Shown here: positions 25,001-40,200 of the stretch, one piece after another | Layout of the letters: every line of letters begins with the position of its first letter | Numbering within the stretch: the stretch's first letter is position 1 | NCBI GenBank assembly: GCA_014706295.1 | Contig: JACSVZ010000001.1 | Coordinates: 80,846,237-80,910,236 of the forward strand | Direction: 5' to 3' | DNA length: 64,000 nt | Origin: Lycocorax pyrrhopterus obiensis | Taxonomy: Eukaryota; Chordata; Aves; Passeriformes; Paradisaeidae | Notes under the pieces: model-generated | Database searches by the model: none | What the model saw: the letters and a program-made list of their open reading frames with translations, nothing else | What the model was told of the DNA's origin: nothing | Made by a program: the position numbers and the translations under genes

Positions 25001-27868
25001 AGTGGGATTTCTCCCACTTGTCATGGAGGGTGATAGTCTCCAGCCTATGAAGACTAAAAGAAAGAATGCTGTCCTATTACTCTTTCATTTCAGGAAAAAT
25101 AAGGATAACAGCAATTATAATTTCTGTTTCTTTTCAAATACAAGGGCTAAACATATGGAAAATAGTTGCTGTGATTTCTCTGATTTCATTCATCAATCAA
25201 AGAGATGAAGATCAAGTAGGAACTTGGTTTGTCTAACAGCACTTAAAGCAGTAAGTTTGCAGGTACTGTGGAAATACACTTGAAGCAGACTGCTCTTACA
25301 GAGGCAGTACAAAGCAAGTGCCCCAATATAGAAGCCAACATGCTAAAATGTAGAAATCTTTCTCACAGTCACATAATGGCAGGTAATTATCGCCATCGTT
25401 ATTAGAACAGAGGCATGGCTCAGTAGGGGATGTTTAATCTCCAGAAAAAACACATTTCTGTTTGGATAAGGTATTTCCATTTTTGCTGGGCTGGTACTGT
25501 ACAAATAATAACGACAACAAGAGTGATCTAATTTTTGGCTTCTCCAAGGCTGCATTTGGTCCACAGATGGATTTTTGAGAATATATGCATTATTGGAAAA
25601 TAGTTACTTACAGATAATTTGATTTCTTCTGCACTGCAAGCAGGGGTCTGAAAGCTGCCTGTTCTGCCCATTTCAGGAAATGGCCCAGGAAAGCCCAAAG
25701 GATACCCCACTGGTGGTAATGGAGATTTATAAACTATTTTCTTTTCATGACCTCTGTGAAGTGGATGAGAAAATAAAGTGGTATCACTTTTTGAGGCAGT
25801 GGTATTGCTGATGTTGCCTTGGCCATACAAAGAAGGACTGCAGTTCCTGTGGTATCCACCAGCAGTGAGCATAGCAATCTGTTGACATTCCACTTCCTGT
25901 GCATCTTTATTTTGGAAAGATCTAAAAGAAAAAAAATCGAAGTATGAAAGCCAGTTAAAACTTTTAAGCTATCACAGCAAAGCCAAGGTTTTTTTATTTT
26001 ATTTGTTTACATAGTTTTGATTACTTAGCTGTTCAAACTGCTTCCTGCATGAAGTTATGGGTGTAAGATTCAGTATTATCTTATTATTATTATTAAAGTT
26101 GCAGCAATTTAGCAATTTCCACCTAAGTTACTGTAGAAGTCTGAGTGTGCTTTCTCTGTCTGCTTCAGCTGCGAACTAAACCATCCTCATTTAAACCCCT
26201 TCACTGGAGCTTAGGCTGAGGAACCTTGCCTTGGTTGGTAGAACTGTGGCAGGATGAGCTAAAACACAAACTCACTTCAGGTACTGAAGGAGCCAATACT
26301 CCTTAAGTGTTTGTTACCTATTCTTTGCTAATGGCTTTCCAGTGGATAAAGCTATGCAAGCACTCTTCAGCCATGTCTTAGCTTACAGGATGATAGGAAC
26401 TAGGGTGAATGTAGCCACACAAATAGAAGAAATGAAATATGAAAGTGTGAGATGAGAGAAAAAACCAAACTATTATTAGCAGTTGGATAATTAGTCAATT
26501 TTGGTCTAATACTATCTTAAACAACTATGTTCAAGCGGCCAGAGTTTAAAATAAATGCTTAAACAAAAAATAGTATAGGAAACTTTGATTCTGCATTTTT
26601 ACTGCAATGCTAATTTTGCCACTGATTTAATGACAGCACTTTGGAGATTAATATAAAAAAATTAATAAATTTTTAAAATACACTTTGTAAAAAATTGTAC
26701 AAGAAGATGCCTTTGTAACAGTAAACAAAATCTTCAAGCTTAAAAAATAATTTTTAAGCATTTTATCATGATGTTCCATAACTCTTGTATCTCAGTGATC
26801 AGAATTGATGTGCAAGTATGTATTTCTAATCATTTGTAGTTCTGTTAAGCAAAAACTATGAGGGTTAACAGTAACTTAAAAAAAAAAAAAAGAGAAAGCC
26901 ATTTTCTTCCCATTCAAAATATCTTCTTTTCCTGACAGTTAACTGAACAATTCTGATAATGTATTGATAAAAGCAGAAAATCTTGAGACTAGCTTGCCCA
27001 GATGTCTGCAAAATTACACTAATTTTCAGTTGCATCATTCCTTGTAAAAAAACCCCATATTTCAGATTTTATTATTTTTCTGTTACAGTATTTCTAGCTC
27101 AGATAAAAATTTCCATTGTATTGGGGTCTGTGCTTATGATGAAATTTTAATCTTGGGAGGGAACTACTAAAACATGATAGCTGTCTGAATGGATTCTATC
27201 ATTGCAAATATCATAAAACACTCTAATAATTTGAAATGCAGCTTAGAAGCTTTTAAAGAGCATGTTCTCTGCCACTAAAATGTAATTTTATAAATATTCA
27301 GGAGTATGCAGTGCTACTCAGTACTTTTTTTTCTTTTTAAATAAAAAGAAGAACTTGCCAAGTGCAGGGAAAAGACAGTGTTTTCTGCAGAAAAGATCAC
27401 ACACATTTTCTAGTCTTAATTTAAATATTTGATGTTGGGAGAGGGTGGCTGTGCAGCCTTGATGGACCTGCTTCAACAAAAGCCCTTCTGCTGGTTTTTA
27501 CAGGGGTAGAGTTAATTTTCTTCACAGTAATTTGTATGGGGCTGTGTTTTGGATTTGTGCTGGAAACAGCGCTGATAACACAGGGGTGTTTTAGTCACTG
27601 CTGAGCAGAGCTTACACAGGGTCAAGGCCTTGTCTGCTCCTCACCCCATCCCACCCCACCAGTGAGGAGGGTGGGGGTGCACAAGGAGTTGGGAGGGGAC
27701 ACATCTGGGACAGCTGATCCCAGCTGACCCCAGGGATATTCCACACCATATGGCATCATGCTTGGCAATAAAAATCTGGGGGAAGGTTGCCTGGGCATCA
27801 CATGACAGGTGGTGAGCAATTGCACTGTTATCATTGGGCATCACTTGTTTCATATATTCTAATTATAG

Positions 27869-27904
<36 letters not shown>

Positions 27905-28245
27905 TACTACTACTACTACTACCTTCCTTTTCTGTCCTATTAAACTGTATCTCAATACATGAATTTTAATTTTTTTTAATTCCAATTCTTTCCCTGGGCA
28001 TGGGTGAGTGAGGAAGTGACTGTGTGCTGTTTACCTGCCAGGTTAAACTACAACAGCCCTAAAACATGAAACCGAGTATTCAGTAAATGGACTGTGCAGA
28101 ACAACTCAGAGAACTAATGAAGAATGTATTTTTTTCTCTGATTATAAAAGCAGCGGTGATTAAGATACTCTGAATGCTATGGGAAAGCAAATTATAAGGA
28201 TGATGCTATATTATTATTTATTATTATAATTTTACTTTTACTACA

Positions 28246-28296
<51 letters not shown>

Positions 28297-31200
28297 TACA
28301 TTCTAACATAAAACTCTCTGAGACTATTCACCAAACCTTCCAGTTCTCTAAATCACCTAAAATGTTTACCTTTATGGAGGCAGAGTTTTCTCCTTTCTTT
28401 CATGTTTTTCTTTACATAAATATACTCAGCTCTTTGGGCACAGAATACCTTTTTTCTTTTTTTTTTCTCCCTATTTTAAAGTCCATTCCATATATGGTTT
28501 GGATGAAGGGCACAGTGAAAAAAACCTGCCACAACTGAAGATAAATGGCGTGAATAATAAAATCACAGATTTTTTTTCATCGTGTGTTCTGACCTTTTTG
28601 GAAGTAATTTTCTCTCTAAACCCACAGTAAAGTCTGTATGATCTGTGTTCTTTTTTTCCCCCAGAACTGCTTCTCTATGTATTTAATAACAATTATTACT
28701 GTTATGTTATAGCTTACCTCTCTAAGAACAGAATTTTCAGACTTGAGTGTCTACTTGACTTGGGTTATGGTAGCTTTTAGACAGTAAAAACTGAAACTGC
28801 ACCTCCCCTCCCAAAAATAAAAAAAAAAAGAAAAAAAAAAGGAAAGAAAGGAAAGAAAGAAAAAGGACTAATTTTCAATTTTTTTAAAAAGAACTCCCAT
28901 TCCTACTGTAATCCATAGGATTTCTGGGGCTGCTTGGTATTGTGGAAAAACATGACACCTACATTGGGGTGCTTTGATAGGGATACTGGACCTTTACTTT
29001 GGATGGTTTTTTTACAGTTGTGGTTTGAACTTCTACAGGTTCATGTGCAAAATAATATCTAAGAAGATCTTCTTTAAATACAATCTGCAAATTTGTAAAA
29101 AGCTGTCCATTTGTTAACACTACCAATGCAAATACACTATAACTGCAGCTGAACAACTTATGCTTTTGGTGGGATTACTGTCATAGAGTATTTAACAGGC
29201 ACACATACTTCACACAAATAATATCAGTATTGACATGGTGACATAGGGGACAAGTAGTGAAAGAACAGTGCCCTCACAAAGGGAATTTATATAGACAGGA
29301 TCTATTTTTCCAGACTCATACATAAAATCTGCCTGGTCCCTACGCAGTCAATGACTTCAGTGATGCAAAAAACCCCAAACTCCTTACACAGCTTTGCTGG
29401 TTGACATATCCAGTCTTGAGAAAGCAAACTACAGGTCTTTAATGACCAGAATGTCTTCAAGAATTTGTGCTGTTGCTCTTACCTGGCAAGTATAATGGTT
29501 AGCCTGATTTTAAAATGGATAAAAAGCCTTTTCCTGAAGAATTGTTTTCACTGCTTCCACTTTATCTATTGCAATACCTGATACAGTGGTGAGTGTGACT
29601 AAGAGTTGCATGATCTCCAAAGAGTAGTGAAAACCTCCTTAAAACAGATACTTCACTGCAAACACACATCCATTAAGCAATCCCCAGCTACCTTAGCAGG
29701 CATTCAGTCTCAGCATTTACCCTTCACTTTTCCTGCATGATGAAGGTGCCCTTTAGCTTGATCAGTTACCTATTTTGTGCATATTTTTGTGGTAAATAAA
29801 TAGCTTTTCATTTCAGAACCCACAGGCGTGTTTTAATTTGAGAAGAAACAAACTGAACATATCAGCTTCATCAGAGAAATTCCTCTTCAACCATGCCCAA
29901 ATTTAAATCAACTGCATATGGTCAAGGTCTAACTAAAGGATTGAAATCTTGAGGGTAGGGAAAGCTTATGTAAATGGCAATTAGAAGTAAGATAATTATA
30001 TAAGAAAACAGTAATTAATTAAGGTGGTTATAGGTAGAATGTGGGCACAGTCCTTTTTTAGCAAAAAGATGCTATTTTTGCATACCTTACTTTCTAACAT
30101 TTAGCAATTCACAGTATACTGAAAGAAAGAAAGAAGAAATCATGCTGCCTTTTGGATTGCCAGTATAACTTCCTGCAATTTCCTGTGTTTTCTCTAGAGG
30201 TCTCCTCTCTAAGACATGATGGTGCCTGTACCCAGGATTCCAGTACTGATTGAGAGACAAAACTAAAAAATATTGTAGAATATACACCCATCCCTTACAC
30301 AAACACCAAGTTTTCTAATTTTTTACCATGTAAAAAAAGTTTTTGTGCCCTTTCTCCAGTGCCATAATTACCATGGAAACAGAACTGCAAATTAAACCAG
30401 AAATAACAGAGTTTATGCTCGCAATAAAATAAACATACCCCAGATTTTAACAGAACCAACATCAATTTCCTAGTTTATCTGCATACATCTTATGGTTGAA
30501 AATTTAATTTTCGTTTTCTGGAAAAATCTTCAGGTAGTTTCCTGCTTGGGAACAGAGAACTGACAGTACAGAGAGGGCCCAATCATAAAAACAGTGGCTG
30601 GCTGATGTGCATACACAGCACATGTCAAATTTGCACATTTTAAAATCTGTGTATTTATTTATCTAAATAGCTTTTCACTTAGGAGTTCTAATGCATGATT
30701 TAGATCCTGAAATCCAGGCTCAATATATCTGTTTCATCATATTAATTACAATAATAATAATAATAATAATAATAATAATTTAAATTGTGTCCAGTAGTCT
30801 GGCTGAGATTTCTGTTGTGAGAAAGGTTAACTCTCATTTATGAGGACATAAATATTTGAGACAACAGAACTATGCACGTAATTTGCAGGATTGTGGTTTC
30901 GTAGCTATTGAAGACCAATCAAAACTGTGAGAGAGAAACCTGAAATTTCACAGTCCCTTATATACAGCAAGTGTAAATTTTGAGAAAATGGGAAAAATCT
31001 TACTTTTTCTCACTTGAGAGGAGTCGAAGCATGAGCAAAAAATTGCACTGACCAATTTCGTGAAGTTATGAGACCTACCGGTGCACAATAATCTGTATCT
31101 TGGTTTGCAAGTATTTGTTTCAGCAAAATCTTCAACATAATTTGAAACTTCCTAGGAAATCAGCCATACCTGCCACTTCCAAAGATATGTGTGTATATAT

Positions 31201-34200
31201 ATATTTTTTTATATATATATGCATGCATTATGTATATGCATATATATACATACATATAATATATCTGTTTATTTTTATATACACATGAATACTATCTCCA
31301 ACACAAACCAACATTGTTTAAAAAGAAATTTTAGGCAAAAACGTAGCTACATGTATTGGGATGCTGCTCTATTTTGCAGAAAGAAAATAATTTTAAATTT
31401 TGCCGAAATCTAAATGTGTGAGTTTGACATGTACATCTTAACATGTACAATTTCGGTTCCAACTATTTAAACTTTACTTCACAGAACTGTTTCATGTTAA
31501 TGCCATCATGTAAGTTCTTTATTACAAATAATCAGCATATTTAGCTTCCAATTAATTTTTTTTTTCCTGTACTGTGAAATACTGTTTAGAAGGGAGTTTA
31601 TTTTCTTTTTTTTTTATTGCAATGCCATGATTATAACCAGTTTGAAGGCAATTCAATGGCTCACTGAATATAGGGAAATAAGAAGAAAGTCATCGCTACA
31701 ATTCTTTCTATGAGTCTGAATATTCTCAAGTCTCATTATTTTTTCCTAACAAGGAGTTTATTGTAGTAATGACTTACTCAGGGCATCTGAAATTGTTTCT
31801 TTTTAAAATCAGGTCACCCAAGAACACCAAAACTAGACAAGGCATTAAAATACATTTAATGAAACTTCCAACAAATGAAGCTGAAGGACACAAAGCTTTT
31901 CAGCAGGGCTTGTAGTTCAAACTGCTTATTAAGAGAAACTCCCGTTGAGCAGTTTACCTCTCATGTTGGTTTTTCTTTCCTTTCCTTGTCTTGTTTTTAT
32001 TTGGTAGTAAAAATACAGTCTGCTCTATTTTGCAAAACCTGGAACTAAGAATAGCTTGAGCAGCACATAAAAAGTTTTTAAAGTTTCATGTGCTAAATAC
32101 TAAAACAGAAATTAAACATTTCTGGGACTTCATTTATTGCCAATTTCCATTAGCCATCCAGAAAAAGGTAGGAAGTCCTTACAGATATACTTACTACGTC
32201 TGGTATTTATGTTGGTGGGAGTTCTGAATGAACAGAAACAGCAAAAAACTTGACAGTTTGGCCCAGTTAGACCTTTCAAAACACTTACAAGAAGTTTCAT
32301 AAATGTGTACAATCTAAATATTACCTCTCTTCCTTTTCTTGCATCTTTGAATGGGTTTGGTAGCTGTGCTCTCTTTCCCTATATGTATCCATGCCAGCCA
32401 GTATCGATGCTTCTGTGTCATTCTGTAGTTTAACAAGGCTATTTTGTAGTCTTAAATTCTCATGTTTCATTTTGTGAACAGAAGCTGTGAAATTTCCATG
32501 TTCTTTGTTACATAAATCTGTACTCTGTGAAAGGAGATAATACCATCATTAAGTAGTTATTTTTTCCACAGTAAATGGGTGTATTTTTAACAAGCAAACA
32601 CAAAACAATGTTCTATGCTAAAGAAAAGACCTAGCTACCATATATAATCACACAACATTTAGGGCAAACCAAGAGAATTGCCTCCAGAAAAAAAATCACT
32701 GTAGATAAATGGAAAAGAAGGGATAACAGCTTCCATAACACAATAAAGCAAATTAAAATTTCTCAGCAAACATGCATTAAAAATGTTATTGTTGTAAATT
32801 CATCCCTTGCTTTGTAAAACTGATGACATAAAAGCAACCATAATAGCTATAGCTGCAGACTGTATTGCTCCCTCCAGTAACAATTCCTCCAAAAATAACA
32901 AGCAAAATTATAGTAGTTCATTACTATACTAGATACAGAGTTTGTGTACAGACCCAATTTAATATGTGTGTTGAGACAGTCACCTTCAGTTTCAAAAGCA
33001 GTGAGTAAAGCCACATCAGCATAGTGCTCTCTGTCCCTGTCACTAAACCCTGCTTCTCAGCTGGCTTAGCCCACATGGTATGCAAGGCAAAATACTGGAA
33101 GTGCAAGCCACATGGGCACTGTGATGAGGGGCTGAAGAGCCCCATCCACTAGGATATCAAGAGGGGAAGATGGAGATTAGCTCTGGAAGCTGTCTAGCCA
33201 GGATACTCTGTTTCTTTTTTTCTCCTATCACTTAATCCACGAAGCCTATGCTGCACACCTGAGCCAGCTATTTTCGAGCTACCTCTCTGCAGAGTACCAC
33301 ACTGCATTGTGTAATGTATTTGCAATAGCAGGATTCTGTCACCAACAGGAACTTCTCAAAAGGTTTATCAGATTACACACAAAAGACTAAAACACCTTGC
33401 ATTTCATTAAGTTGTGCTTTCATATATTCCTAGGTTTACTTTATTCTTTTGGAACTCAGTAACTCATTAGTATTACAGATTTGGTTCTCAGTACACTGCT
33501 GTCATAACTGCGCTCCTGCATTTGAAAGTTTTCTATTCCTTGCACTGGTTTGATGCCATCTCTTCCTGTGAAGCTTGCCTTGCTTAGCTTTAGGGGGAAT
33601 TTATGAGCCAAGCTGGCATGGAAATGCCAGCAGGTATAAGAAAATTTAATATTTTGTGCACCTATGGGGGAGCAGGGGCTTGGCTATGTCTCACAAGTGG
33701 GAGGGGTGGCAGAACCAAGGAAGAAAGAGCGCTAAGTCATCCTACCACTAATAGCTCTAGAATCAGCAGTGAAGTTATAATGGCATGAACCCCAAAACTG
33801 AGCTGGCCCAGCTACATTGCTTTTGACATCTAAACCCTGAAAGTAACCCTGCCTGATGATGCATTACACCATACTTGACTTAGGCTGGCACTGGTCTCAG
33901 AGGTCTGTGTAGTGCTCCACTGTACAGCACAAGCATGTCCATAAAAATCTCTCAAAACTCTGGAATCTTAATATCAAATATATCACAATTTATAATGTTT
34001 AGATCCTCACAATACATTAGTAAAGTAGGAAAGAATTTTTAAGTCCACAAATCTACTGAAACATCTATTGACCTTGGTATATGTAGTAACTGGATTTTAC
34101 TGTTAAAATATAACAAAAGTGATGGCTCCAAGGACCCTTGTCAGACAGCTCTTCTCAATCTTCAAGAAAAGTGTCACTGCGGAGAAGAGTTAGACATGCA

Positions 34201-37200
34201 TACACACATCCATCTATGCTTCCACAATAATATATCATATGTACACATATAGATATCCATAATAGTGTGTATGTATGTGTAGGTAAGACATCACTGATGG
34301 GCATCAACGCTGTTTTAAGGTTGTGGATAAATGTGACATTCTTTCATGACAATTAACAGGCTACAAATTCCCCCAATATGTATTTACATCAGTATTTCCA
34401 AACAACATTCCAGTGGGGGTTTTTTTAGTGATAGATAAAATAACTGCAGACGTTCTGTAAGCAGGGGATGTTTTGAAGCTTTTTGTGGAAAACAGTATAT
34501 ATACTATTTATTATATCTTCATAAACCATAGTTTCACATAATCTTATGGCACACCTTTTATCAATTAAATTTTAAAGCTCCTCTGTTTGGAGAGATATAA
34601 ATACTAAACACTGAAAATAAGCTGGGTGGGAGCAAAATGTGTCAGTTTTTTACACTGCTATTTAAATACCATGTGAACAAAGGGGTAACATATTAAAAAA
34701 GGGACATATTTTTGTCTGTGAGAATGATGAGTGTTTAAACTTAAATAAGTGACATCACTTACAAAAAAATAAGCTCCCAGAAATTGTTTAGTGTCTAGAC
34801 AGTTACTGAAAAATTTAGCTTACTTGTAGTTTAATACAATTAAGGTAAAAATTACTCTCAGCTGTACCCTTCTTCAGGCTGTGTGTGAATACCACTTGGT
34901 TTTGATTATGTTGCACACCTTATTTTTATTTATTTAATTTAGGCAAGCCAGAAATCTCTAAATCTGCCACGATCTTAATCTACATTTACAATAAATATAA
35001 GTAACTATTCTGCATACTTCACAGGTTAAAAAATATTACCATGCAACTTTCACACTCCTGGTTTTCCACCATTTCTTTTAGATGTGTGTTTTCAGATTTG
35101 ATAACTTGGTAATGGAATTCCAACAACTAGGAAAAGATTAAGTTCTTAGTTAAATACAAGAATATTACTCTTAACTGGAATAACACTGAGTATAGATATA
35201 TTTAAGCTTAATTTTACAAAATGTATGTTAAGAATCATAAAACTTACTATAATATTTTTAAATATAGCAATACCAAAGCAGGAAGAAGTACTAAATCATC
35301 TATAAAAGATATACAAATGCAATGCCTCTGAATTTATTTACCTTTTTGAAAGAAGCAATGACTTAGGAAAACAGGAAGTTCACATGCCATTGCTACATAC
35401 AAAGAGGGACAGATTTTACAGGCCACTGAAACTGGATGAAATCCTATTCACGACATTTAGAAATGATATCCACTCTTTTAGTGATATGGAAATATCTGGT
35501 AAAGAGTGCCACACAGCAGGAGATATCTCTCATTTTCCCCTAAGACTAACTTCACTATTGTCAAAAGTAAAGCATTACTTCAATCACAATTTTCCACATG
35601 TAGTGACCCTCTCAGAAAATGCAGAGATACCCAGAAACCTCTAAATATAATGGTTCTTTTGGTTTACAATCTAAGTAACAAAGAAGATATATTTGTTTTT
35701 AAAACAAAAATTTGCCATAAAAATCCTCACTGGGATCTTACAGTTCCCAGCTATAAAATTACTAGAATTTTCTACACAGATTTGTAACATTCTTCAAAAA
35801 GCTTTAGAAACCACTGAAATATTAGAAACTTAAAGCATATATAATAACCACAAACTGGCAGTTTTCAAGACCTTTCGCATGTTAAAATGGTAACAAGACG
35901 TGATGGTCAGAATGAATTTCAATTTAGATGTACAGTTGACATTTGCTGGTGATTTCTTGTTCCAGTATCAATTTGGCTGCTTTTGTAATACTTCACAGAT
36001 ATTACAGCACCGCTGATAAAAACTACACCAAGAAATAGAATGTCTTTTTTTCCACAGATAATGATGGTCATTATTAATAGTGTGGAGTAAAATGATGTGG
36101 GCTGCTTTTGCCTACTTGCATACCTGTTGTTCTATTAACAATTTGTGTTTTGTCTCTAACTCCATTTTTAACTGTCTTTCCAGAAGACCAGCTTTCTCCA
36201 TGATAGTTGCTATAGTGATCTCCTTATGATGAAGCTTCTCTGTCAGGTCAGAGATTTCTGTCTTCATTCTTTCCTGCTCAGAGCAATGGGACTGCTCCTC
36301 TCGATAAACATGGTTTCTTATCTGTAGCAAATACATTTTAAAAAGAAAAAATTCTGTGCAGTAAATATGATTGCATCACTTGCTACTTTCTCTGCTGTTG
36401 CTTCCAAGACACCAACTCTTCTAACTGAATCAGAGATTCTGAGATTGTAAAATAAAATGTCTTTGGAAGTCAGTGCACAGAGCTTTGTTTATTTTTACAT
36501 ATTTTTTCATCACTTCTCTTGTACTTTCATTTGCCTATTTAATATTAGAAATGAACAAAGTACAATGCACTTCAATTAACCTTTTAAAAGAAAGTAATAA
36601 AAATCATGTATAGAATTGGAATTCATGGTAAAGAATATCCAAGGAAATATCTGGTCAATAAATTTAAGTATGATTTATTTATACTGTACCTAAGTTAACT
36701 TAGATTAAAAATAAGTTTGATGAAGCCTATATTAACTTAGGGGCAACATAAATAAATCAATCTAGAGGCTCTTTAATAAGAAACTATGTTAGAAATAAAG
36801 CGTATATATGGCAAATCATTTTATGAGAATTTTTCCTACCATTACATGTAAAATTTTAGGTCAAACTTTCTTCAATACCTCCTGTGCAGAGTTCTCCGAA
36901 ATATCAACTCAAAAATTGTTTTCATAATCTTTCTACTATAACCAACAATTTAGTACTGACAGATTTTTTTTGTGTAAGAAACAAAACTACAAAAACCAGC
37001 ATAACAACCTTTGAACCCATTTTAACAACTTTTTGCAGTACTATACACAATGAGTAACAGATTGCATTTCATTTTTATTTATCAAACAGCACAGAAATAT
37101 TAGAATTGTAAAAAAATTGTAGACGCACCTTTTTTTTTGTAAAAAAAGATGTAGATGCAAAAAAGCTAAGAGCTAGATCATGACTGTCATCCCAAAATTG

Positions 37201-40200
37201 ATGGACCTAAGCCAGATGCATCCAAATAGACATTCAAAACCCACTCGGTAAGCATTTCTGTAACCTGCTCTAGGTGAGCCTGCCTTAGCAGGGGGGTTGG
37301 ACCCTTCTGACCCCATCGATTCCGTGATTTCGGCTTACATTGCTACTTGGCAAAACCACAACATGCCTGTAAGAGGAGTTCTGAGAATCCCCTACTTCCC
37401 AAGTATTTCAGCCTGCCAAGCCATGCACCATTCCACAGTGCCATGCCACTGCTGCTTCCTCACAGAACTTTTGAAATGTGCAACACAATGTGATGCATAG
37501 TTCAAACGAGAGAGCTCTGCCCTAGACTGTGCAGCAGGTACCTGTTTAAGCTTAGCCTTGTGTGAGTACCTGCCACAGTGACTTGTATCAGTTGATCTGT
37601 TTGCATAGCCTACCTCTGAGACCACCTCCAAATTACAACTTAGCTCAACAGGCTATTAACTACTCATAGCTTTAGAGGCGTTCTTTGTTGCCTGGTATTA
37701 TCTGAATCACAGTAATGTGTAGGCATGGTCTCTTCCATTATTTCAATGAAGCAGGTAGTCAGTGCACACAATCAGAACGTCAATTTTACAGCTACACAAC
37801 CAAATGCAACCATATACAAAATCCTTTTCATCTAAAAATCTTCAAGCTCTCCTCAACCTACAATGCATCCTCCTGCTCTCTACTGTACCAGGTCAGTACT
37901 CTCTCCTAGAAATCCTATACTGCAGTTAAGATCTGGAAATTATATGAAATACCTTTTTCAGCTCTTCTTTTTGGTGTTGACTTTCCGCAAATAGCAATAA
38001 CTCAGTGTTTTTATTTTCTAGTTGCTCAGTAAGATGAACACAAGACGGCTGATGCCTTTAAGTAAGAAATAAAACATGAAACAACCAGAACATTCAATAC
38101 TCTTTACCTTGCAGTATACTCTCCACGGTGTAAAATTGTAGAACACCTGCTTGCTGATGAAAAAATACCCCCAAACATAACCCATATTTGGCCTAAACCA
38201 GGCTGGATTTTGGGAGATGTCTAGAAATTAAGGACAATACAACTATGTGCAGAAAGAATCCTGAAAGCTCTTATAGATTGGTATTTCATACAATTTGAAA
38301 TGGCTACAGCAGATTAGATAAGCCATAAAACCATCACGATTTTATTCAAAGGAGGTTAGGGAGAATCTTAACTGCATTATTTCCAAAGTGTTCAAATGCT
38401 GAGAAAATGAAACACTATAAAGATATAGGTAGAAATGTCTGAAATGCATTCATTTGTAAAAATCTAGGCATCATTAAAGCCTTTTAACAGAGCCTGCATC
38501 TATTGCCTGAAATTGTCCAACATAATTGTCAATGAAAATATCTAGTCCAAAATTTAGAAGTTGGCATTTGAATCCAGAGTATCTTTTCAAACAGAGTTAA
38601 TTTAAAACAAACGTAAGAAAAAAGTTATCAGCTCAGAGGTACTTGTTAATTTAAATGTCTTCAACATACATACTTTATTTGAATTTCCTGCATATCTTTA
38701 TACTCTTTGATTTTCAATAATTCTTTATATAACTGTTGGCATTCCAGTTGTATCCTTCTCCAGAGACTATCCCTTGACTGCAGCTCATTTCTCATTTCTG
38801 AGATGTCTGCCTCCATGTTCTAAAGAAACAAGCAAATGCACAAACAGTTAAATAAAATTAGACAGCTTAAAATGCTGGTTTTTAACACATCATATTCAAT
38901 ACCTGTACATACATGATTTTCATTTCTGAAAAAGATATTGCTTCCATGTCAGTTCCTCTCATCTAAAAATCAGATTCTGAATATTCTTTAGCCCTTGCAA
39001 TGTTCCAATGCATCTGCCTCTGAAATTATCATAGGAAACATAATTCAGAAGTTCTTTATTGTACCGAATGCATCTAAAATATATAGTTTGCTTGTTTTAG
39101 CAGGTTCTGCATCCTGGAACATGTTTCACTTGCCGGAATTGGTGCCATAAGTGGCTCCCATTTTCTATTTTCCTAACAGCATTTCCAAATTTATAAACTT
39201 TAGAAACAACAAGGCTGTATAAATCTTCAAAACTAGTTCCATCTGCATGGAGTTAACTGCTTATTTAAATGAACATCACAAAATTTTCAAACAATCAAAA
39301 AAAGATTTTTCTTAGGGACGTGACAAACCTTATTTCTGTTTTATCTTTAATTTCTGATTGGTAGCATGTTAGACAACCTGAAGACAAATACGACATTTGG
39401 CATGAATAAACACGAATTCCAAAATAATCAGAATTTCACAAAAATATACTGAAAACATTCTAAATATAAGAAATTGGAAGTATAACCCACAAACAAAAAA
39501 GTAATAATAATAATCAGTTCTTGCAATAGTAATATCCAGAGAATATTTATTGCTTCTCACCTAAGATCCAAAAGCACGTTTCAGATTAAAATAAAAGATC
39601 TTTCTAAGGATATTGATCCTTTACCTTTAAAACTATTACACTAAAAACATTAGCATTTTCCATAATTTCATTTTATTTGAATATAGCTTCCATCTATAAG
39701 AGCAAAAATAAAGCCTTTAAAATTTCAAAAGAGAACTGGATTCCAGAAATGACACTGCAAGGAAGAACTTCAAAGGTTTATTTCCCTTAGAGCCTCCTAT
39801 GAGAATGACCTTCCTTCCGAAAAGCCTGTGGTTTCCCTCTGGCTGAAAGGGTTGCTGAAGACAGATATGAAGTGCTTCTGCGTTTTTTGGGGTTTTTTTT
39901 AGGGGCTGCATATATGGACTCATTCATCTTATCCTTTGTTACACTGAGGCCAAGAGAGCTTTTTTAAAGACCAAAATGCAACTCTGGGTATATTCAAGTG
40001 AAATAAAGCTTAATGGACTGTTAAAGTTGTTGGTAAGACTTGCTTATTCTCATCTTCATGACTCCAACATTCAAGAAATAGCCACAATTATTTTATAACA
40101 TATGAATTTTGGAGATGGTTACCCCTCTGATTTCATGAATTCTGCACAATTTTGTGGCAGAAGTAATATTTTCTGCAATAGACTGCAGTCATCACCCATA

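Larger units (their letters stand above)
19047..25611. other. DEUP1: DEUP1 intron 13
   Basis: Bounded by donor GTAAGT at the exon 13 side and acceptor GCTCAG at the exon 14 side on the minus strand. It contains a solo LTR (19862-20248), a (GA)n tract and an old CR1-like remnant. Otherwise nothing recognised. Confidence 0.85.
25922..32324. other. DEUP1: DEUP1 intron 12
   Basis: Holds an ERVL-like solo LTR (27487-28055) and a cluster of AT-rich microsatellites. The remainder is AT-rich intron with no recognised exon. Confidence 0.85.

Noticed and set aside
27870..30779. Regularly spaced AAT/ATT arrays considered as a CRISPR-like array
   Set aside because: They are simple microsatellites without spacers, in a vertebrate intron.
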